Positions 58,440 through 64,000 of a stretch of DNA of 64,000 nt are shown one piece after another; the first letter of the stretch is position 1; every line of letters starts with the position of its first letter. Made by a program: the position numbers and the translations under genes. Source of the DNA: Anas platyrhynchos. Its lineage: Eukaryota; Chordata; Aves; Anseriformes; Anatidae. Under the pieces are notes generated by a model that saw only the letters and a program-made list of their open reading frames with translations, made no database searches and was not told the origin of the DNA. The stretch lies in NCBI RefSeq assembly GCF_047663525.1, contig NC_092591.1:28429001-28493000 (forward strand), read 5' to 3'.

Positions 58440-59374
58440 TTGATGATGAAGCAGGATTTCTTAATGAAGCAAGATCTCTTTTCCCACCATCACCCTGATT
58501 CCCTGGCTTTTCCAAGCCTGGGAGAGAGGAGAGGAAGCAGCCCTAATCGTCTTGGTGTGATGTTTCCCAGGGGAGATAGAGGTGGATTGCTCCTATCAGA
58601 TACTGTTTGCAACACTAGATAAACTCGTAACAGAAGTCACAATTTTTTGCATTCTCTGAAGAGTGCGGATGTTTTGCGCTTTTTTTTTTTTCCCCTGGGG
58701 GTTATAACTTTGTAAATTGCCTCATTTCCAAATATTCATAACATTAAGGGTCAGTTGCTGGGGGTGAATTTTAGTCACAATTTTTCAAACACAATCACCT
58801 GAAAACTAAGTCAACTTTTTTTTTTTTTTAACTTTGTTAAATGTTTCTTTATAGACATAATATTTTGGGAGAGACTAGTGTTGTACAAAGTTCCCAATGT
58901 TAAGCTGATGCCTAGATACAAGTGATATTAGGGAAAGAAAAAAAAAAGAAAAAAGATGAAGGAAAGTCCTTAACCTTAATAGTCCTACATTTATATATTG
59001 CAGGATGACTTTGGGGGGATTTCCAGCTGTATACGTACATATTTAAATTTCATCTTTACATCACTCTCCTACTCAATGAAATTTTCCTTGCTTATAGCAT
59101 ATCGTCACACACTGTAATGTTGCTGGGAAAATTTTGTAACTTGATTTTGAAAACAAAATAATTACTTATTTCTTAAGACTTTCCATTTCCAGTTACAATA
59201 ACAGCAGGAGATGAGTTTATCAAAGCAAGGGAATTCAGGATTTAAGATTGCACCAGTTAAAACACTTTTTTGTGCCCTGGTAAGCTTTGATTGCCAATTA
59301 TGCGTGCGTGGCCTCTGTTGTATGCCACTCTGTTACTGTGTACATAGAGGGGAAGAGTGACCCAGGATCTGTGT

Positions 59375-59380
59375 AATAAA
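59375..59380 (+). terminator. CD81: Candidate distal CD81 polyadenylation signal
   Basis: AATAAA about 1.4 kb after the stop, followed by GAGTGTCTC. A further AATAAA lies at 60982-60987. Usage would give a longer 3' UTR; unproven. Confidence 0.35.
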
Positions 59381-62300
59381 AATCAGAGTGTCTCTAAAAA
59401 GATGATCTATGTGTATAGTTCTATAGATATATATTTTTAAGCAAAGCCTTTTCCTTAGCCGTAGGGGCATTTGAGCTGGAAATGCTAGCATCTCTCAGCT
59501 CTTTGCCACGTTGAAGCAGGGGAGGGGAGGAGTTAAAACCCACGATCACCTTCCTCACTTCAGGAATATTTCCATTTCTTAAAGCATTTCACTTTCCCCC
59601 TCACCTTCAAGTTGCAATTAAGAGCTCCAAATCAGACAGGGAGAGAGACCCGGGACTATTATAAACTAGCACCTTGTCCATGGCATGTGGGTGCCATGGC
59701 CCCTGCCAAACGGGGACAGGAGATTTCCTGCACTGAGGCAAGCTGATCTGTGCAGAGGCTTTTCTCCCCTTCTACTCACCCCTTTCCTGTTCCTACCTTT
59801 TAGTATATAGGGCCTTCTGAAAAGTCTATATAGGGGTATATATATGGAATTGTGCTAGGTAAGAGGAGGAAGTGCTTCAACAGATCTTTGGTTTGAGTGG
59901 GTTGGAGAAAAAAATCAGCCTTAGAAACAGCCTTAAAAGCAACACTGCCCTGAATGTCCACTTTGTGCACATGGAGAATGAGACTTGGTTTTGCAATAGG
60001 TAATCCCTTCCCCTGCTCCCCAGCGTAGCTCCTTCAGGTCATCTACTCTGTTACGTGGCTGTATGTATATGCATCAACCAAGCATGTGTGTTTACATATA
60101 TGTGCATCAGGATTGTTAGCATACAGAATGGATGTGTAACTTGCCGCCTTTTTTGTTGACTGTTGATAAATGTGTATAAATATGCCATTAAGCATTTCAA
60201 TTCTGTTTTCTTTCCTTATACCATATTTTTGATATTGTTCAGTATTCAGTTGATGCTGCGTGAGTAGCTGAAGCTCTGTTTGAAGACGGACTGGGTCCTC
60301 CCTGCAGAGAACTCAGTGCAGGTCGGGCACGTCCTTGGATGTTGTAGCTTTGGGGGTCTGCGTTGTCCTGTGCAGGATCAACTGGGAGAAAAGTGGTGCT
60401 TGGAGAGGGAGTCAGGACTGTGGGAGGAAGAAGAGCAGGGTGTTTGCTCAGACCATGTGCCACGCTGGCTGCCATTTGCTCTTTGGCTCCTTTCAGAGGA
60501 GAGCGCCCTGTGCCACCTCCTGTCCATGTGGATGCAGGAACCAGAGCTGGACAGGAGGGAAGTGGCCAGGGCTGGGACTGTCCTGGGGAGATCTGAAGGA
60601 GTTCTGCAGGGACAGTAATGCTTGCTGTGGAATTCAGCTGAGGGTCCCCATGTCTGACTGCATAGTCAAACCCAAACGGATGATAGATGAAATTGAGGGC
60701 TGTAAATACAAACCTTCCCTCTCTGAGGAAGCATATTTCTGGAGCAAGTGGCAGCTGAGAAAAATGGCTGCAAGCCTGAGCAGGGAGGAGAGAGGCAGGT
60801 GGGGAGAAGCAGAGTGAGCTATCCAGGTCTAAGTTCAAAGACCACATGGAAAGGTCAAACAGAGCCACTGACAGCTTAACTGAATGCTTGGGATTTTTTC
60901 ATACTGTGGAGCATGCCACAAAGCAGTGTGTTGAACTTCTTTCTGCCTTTTTTTTTAAAGAAACAAAACAAAAATCGATTTAATAAACATTTCTCATCGT
61001 GTGCATAGTGTGATGAACCGCTGCGATTTTACAACCAGTTAACCTTGACACCAGGATGCTTTGTGAACCAGGCTTCAGCAGCATGGGTTTTTCCAGCCTC
61101 AGCGAGGGGGGTGGCAGGCTGGGGACACATCCAGAATGGTGCTGAGGGACAGCAGAGAGGTTGCTTGCCAGCAGCGGTGGCTGCTGCAATTGTGCCCCCC
61201 TCAATGGAAGGGGGCACAGCTGTGGGGGAGCTAATGCGTATTGCAAAAGGGGGTGGCTGTGTTGAAATTCAGGGGAGGGGCTGTGGTGGCAGTACTGGGC
61301 ATGCCCATGGGGCTTTTAAAGTGACCGAAAATAGCCCAAAATGCCTTCAACTGCCATCCAGCCAGGGGCTGGGCTGTTTTTGTGGCTGGTCTGGTAAGGC
61401 CACCGCTGCTGCTGCTGCCTGCCCCTCTGCACCATCAGGGGAGAGCCCTGCTGAGAGTGAGGGAGGAGGCCGAGTGCTGTGATCCCACACCCGCCTTTCC
61501 TTCTTGCTGTGTCTTGGACTTCTCGCTGCATTTGAAGCATGGCTGTCCCCGATGGCCCCTGGCCATTGCCTGTGCAGAGAGGGAGGGAGAGCGATGTTCA
61601 GCTGCCGCGAAGGAAGGCAAGCCCTGCTCCCTGCTCCTGGCGGCTGTGCCTGTGCTACGAGATCATCCCCATCTGTTGTTCTTTCACTTGTTTACCTGAA
61701 TGTTAATGGAGTCGGACATAATGACTTCTGGAAAGAAAGAAAAAAAAGAGATTTAAAAACAATAATAATAAAAAAAGAAACAAAGCAAAACCTTCCCTTG
61801 TAAGTCGATTTTTAATGATGTGTTGTCAGATCTTGTTTCTTTCCATCGCGTACAGATTTCTGACGTGTCTTCCAAGGGAGCAGGGTTTTCTCTCTCTTGT
61901 GTCAAAGCAGAATTCGGGCTGCTTTAGGGAATGCAGTCCTTAGCTGACCTTCTCGGTGGTTTCCCATGAATATGATGCTCTTTGCTTCATGCCTTATAAC
62001 ATTTGGATTGTGGTGCTGTGTTGTTGTTCCAGATGGGTATGAAATTATTCTTACCTCTTCAGAGCTAAGATTAAGCTGATGTGAGTCACTGTCAGACTCA
62101 GGATAGTGTTCAACAGTAAGAAAAGCCATAGTGGAAACAAACTGGCAAAGCACAGCGCATATTTGGCATCCAGGCTGTGTGCCTTGGGACATCAGCCTGG
62201 AAGCATAGCTAGAATCTTAAACCTTCCCCAGCTAAATGCTGTACCTTGTTTGCACCTCAGGTTTGACTATTAACACTCATGCTCAGAGCCAGATGAATTG

Positions 62301-64000
62301 TATGTGCTGGTGGGGCTGAGATGCTGAGAGGGAAATGGGCAAACCAGGCCCTTTTAAGGTGCTGTTAATTGAAGACACAGGTTGTGAGTGGAGAACAGCA
62401 GTCCTGCGTAGGAGCATGTGAGGCTGCACAGATAAACCACTGCGAGGGGAAAGGGTGGGTGGAAAGCCTGCTGCCCAGTTGTTCTCATATTACACCAACA
62501 GCCATGGCTTAGGCTTTTTTTGGAAAAATGTTTCTTGTCCAGAGGATTGAAGGACTTAGGGGCAAGGGCTGACTGAAGGGCCAAGAACTTCAGCTTCCTA
62601 GGAATACTACCGTGGATTTTATTTTTATTTTTTCAAACAAGAATTTATGCAAATTAAAAAATTAAAGTGTGAATTTTTCTAAGCTATACCAATTTGGGCT
62701 TTTCCCTGTGGAATTCTTCTCTTTCACCCATCTCCCCTAGGTGTTTAGAAAAAAAAAAATCTAGAGTATTTCTCATGGGAGGTTTTGGAAATGTTTCTGC
62801 TTTGGCCAGCTCTATTTCCTAAGCCTACTCTGGGCTGATTGTGTTATAAGTAGCAATGTGCCTAATTGTTTCCTACTAAGACAACTGGGACTAACAGCAA
62901 AGGTATAAATTGCCGATGTCCATTCTGTACTTAGATGTTGTCTAAGCTCTAACTATGTTTTGCTGTACTCCCACAGGGGAGAAAAAAAAAAAAAAAAAGC
63001 CAGCTCTCTCATGGGAGAGCTGTTTACAGCAGAGGTTGCTGCAGGGGAAAGCACCCTCCCGGTTCTCCAGCTGCCAGCTCCACTTGCCTGGCTCAGTGAT
63101 GAAGGATGTGCTAGTTGCTGTGCTCAGATTCCTGCTCTGAACCACAGTTGCCTTTGCTGCGTATCAGTAGGTGCTGAAGGGGAGAGGCGAACGTAATTAA
63201 CTACGTGACTAGTGCTTGATTAAGTGATAAGCACAGGCTAGAATCCCCAAATCCTGTACATACTGAACCAAAGTAAAGGTGCAGTGTTAATTTGTGTATT
63301 TTTTTGTCTGACCGCTCCTCGGTTTCAGCCTGGAGAGCTTTGTGCTATCCTGCATAGGGCATGAGCTCAGCAGGATGGTGGGTGTATAAAGATGCGCTCT
63401 TGGTGCAAACACTTCAGCCAACCTCTGGCAGCTTGTCTGACGCAAGCAGCCCGATGCTTTCCTTTCAGAGAGTCCAGGGAACTGAAGCAAAAAGAAAACA
63501 CCATCCAGCTGCTAAAAATGCATTTCACATTTCACACTTGCAAATACAACAAAGTGGGCACGTAACTTTGCAACCAGGCATGCAAAGGTGGATTGCTTGG
63601 CGTTTCTCCACTGGCTTTACATTAACCAGCTCAAGTGCCAGCAGTTGCAAGTAACATTTCTAATTAGAGTTTAATCACACCTATTTTTTTTTTCCTTTTT
63701 TTGTGTGTGTTTCTTGGCCTGTTTCACTAGTGCATTCCCTCATGTTCAAACACAGCTTTGCTAAGCTCTGAAAAGATGTTGGTGTTAGGCCAAGTGAGAC
63801 TGTTCATGTACAACACCCTGCCTGCAGGCTGCGAGTCAACTGGTAAGAATCCTTCCAGCAAGGTTTAGTGGGGTTAAATGCAAAGCCCTGTGTCAGCTAC
63901 AATGCAGTGTCAGTTAATGAGTTCCTACAGGCCATGTTCTAACAGAAGGTCTGAGGAGTTTTAGAGTTTTAAGAGTTTTTTTCCAAAAGGTTTACTTCAA

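Larger units (their letters stand above)
58191..64000. other. Region downstream of CD81
   Basis: Bases 58620-60240 are AT-rich with almost no reading frames, T-runs and several AATAAA/ATTTA elements, which fits an extended 3' UTR or plain intergenic DNA. From about 60250 the sequence is more GC-rich with chance reading frames. No exon of TSSC4, the next gene expected from synteny, was recognised. Confidence 0.6.

Noticed and set aside
60239..60868. 209-codon open frame on the minus strand downstream of CD81
   Set aside because: No similarity to TSSC4 or any family I know, biased composition, and no promoter features; it could only be rescued by transcript evidence.
61000..64000. Start of TSSC4, expected next by synteny
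   Set aside because: No frame here resembles TSSC4, and the frames present are short and uninformative.
1..64000. Endogenous retrovirus, tRNA, rRNA, microRNA or CRISPR features
   Set aside because: I saw no LTR pairs, polymerase or gag-like frames, cloverleaf sequences or regularly spaced repeats; only CR1 fragments and simple repeats.

Overview
The window is vertebrate nuclear DNA, most likely from a bird (a galliform such as chicken fits well). It holds sparse GT-AG-spliced genes in long introns, truncated CR1 LINE copies of the avian/reptilian kind, many poly-A/poly-T and other simple repeats, and no Alu, L1 or B1/B2-type repeats. There are no operons, CRISPR arrays, tRNA or rRNA genes that I can recognise. 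The species cannot be fixed from the sequence alone.

Two genes are present, both on the + strand and both tetraspanins. Bases 176-22133 hold the last seven coding exons of TSPAN32 (PHEMX/TSSC6); its first coding exon lies upstream of base 1. Bases 29922-57977 hold the complete eight-exon coding region of CD81, 236 residues, starting in a CpG island with GC boxes and no obvious TATA box. The order TSPAN32-CD81 in the same orientation matches human 11p15.5, where TSSC4, TRPM5 and KCNQ1 follow. I do not see TSSC4 before base 64000.

Layout: 1-22133, TSPAN32 exons 2-8 with introns up to 11.8 kb. 22134-29700, intergenic DNA with candidate polyadenylation signals, a GATA-motif cluster near 25430-25490 and a 9-bp hairpin at 27781. 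29700-30060, CD81 promoter, CpG island and exon 1. 30060-57914, CD81 introns and exons 2-7, including two introns of about 10 kb. 57915-58190, last CD81 exon and proximal 3' UTR. 58190-64000, AT-rich sequence with further polyadenylation signals (possible extended 3' UTR), then non-coding DNA. CR1 fragments lie at 14959-15262 (-), 19925-19996 (+) and 39599-39790 (-).

Both proteins are four-pass membrane scaffolds. CD81 organises tetraspanin-enriched microdomains with CD19, EWI proteins and integrins; TSPAN32 is a mainly haematopoietic tetraspanin that tunes integrin signalling. The three exons after exon 1 have identical sizes in the two genes (115, 98 and 75 bp) with identical phases, which indicates a common tetraspanin ancestor. 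I found no convincing unknown biological system. The most interesting points are the strongly diverged CD81 exon 6 with a new N-glycosylation sequon beside it, the short C-terminus of TSPAN32, the intergenic GATA cluster and several G-quadruplex-prone tracts.
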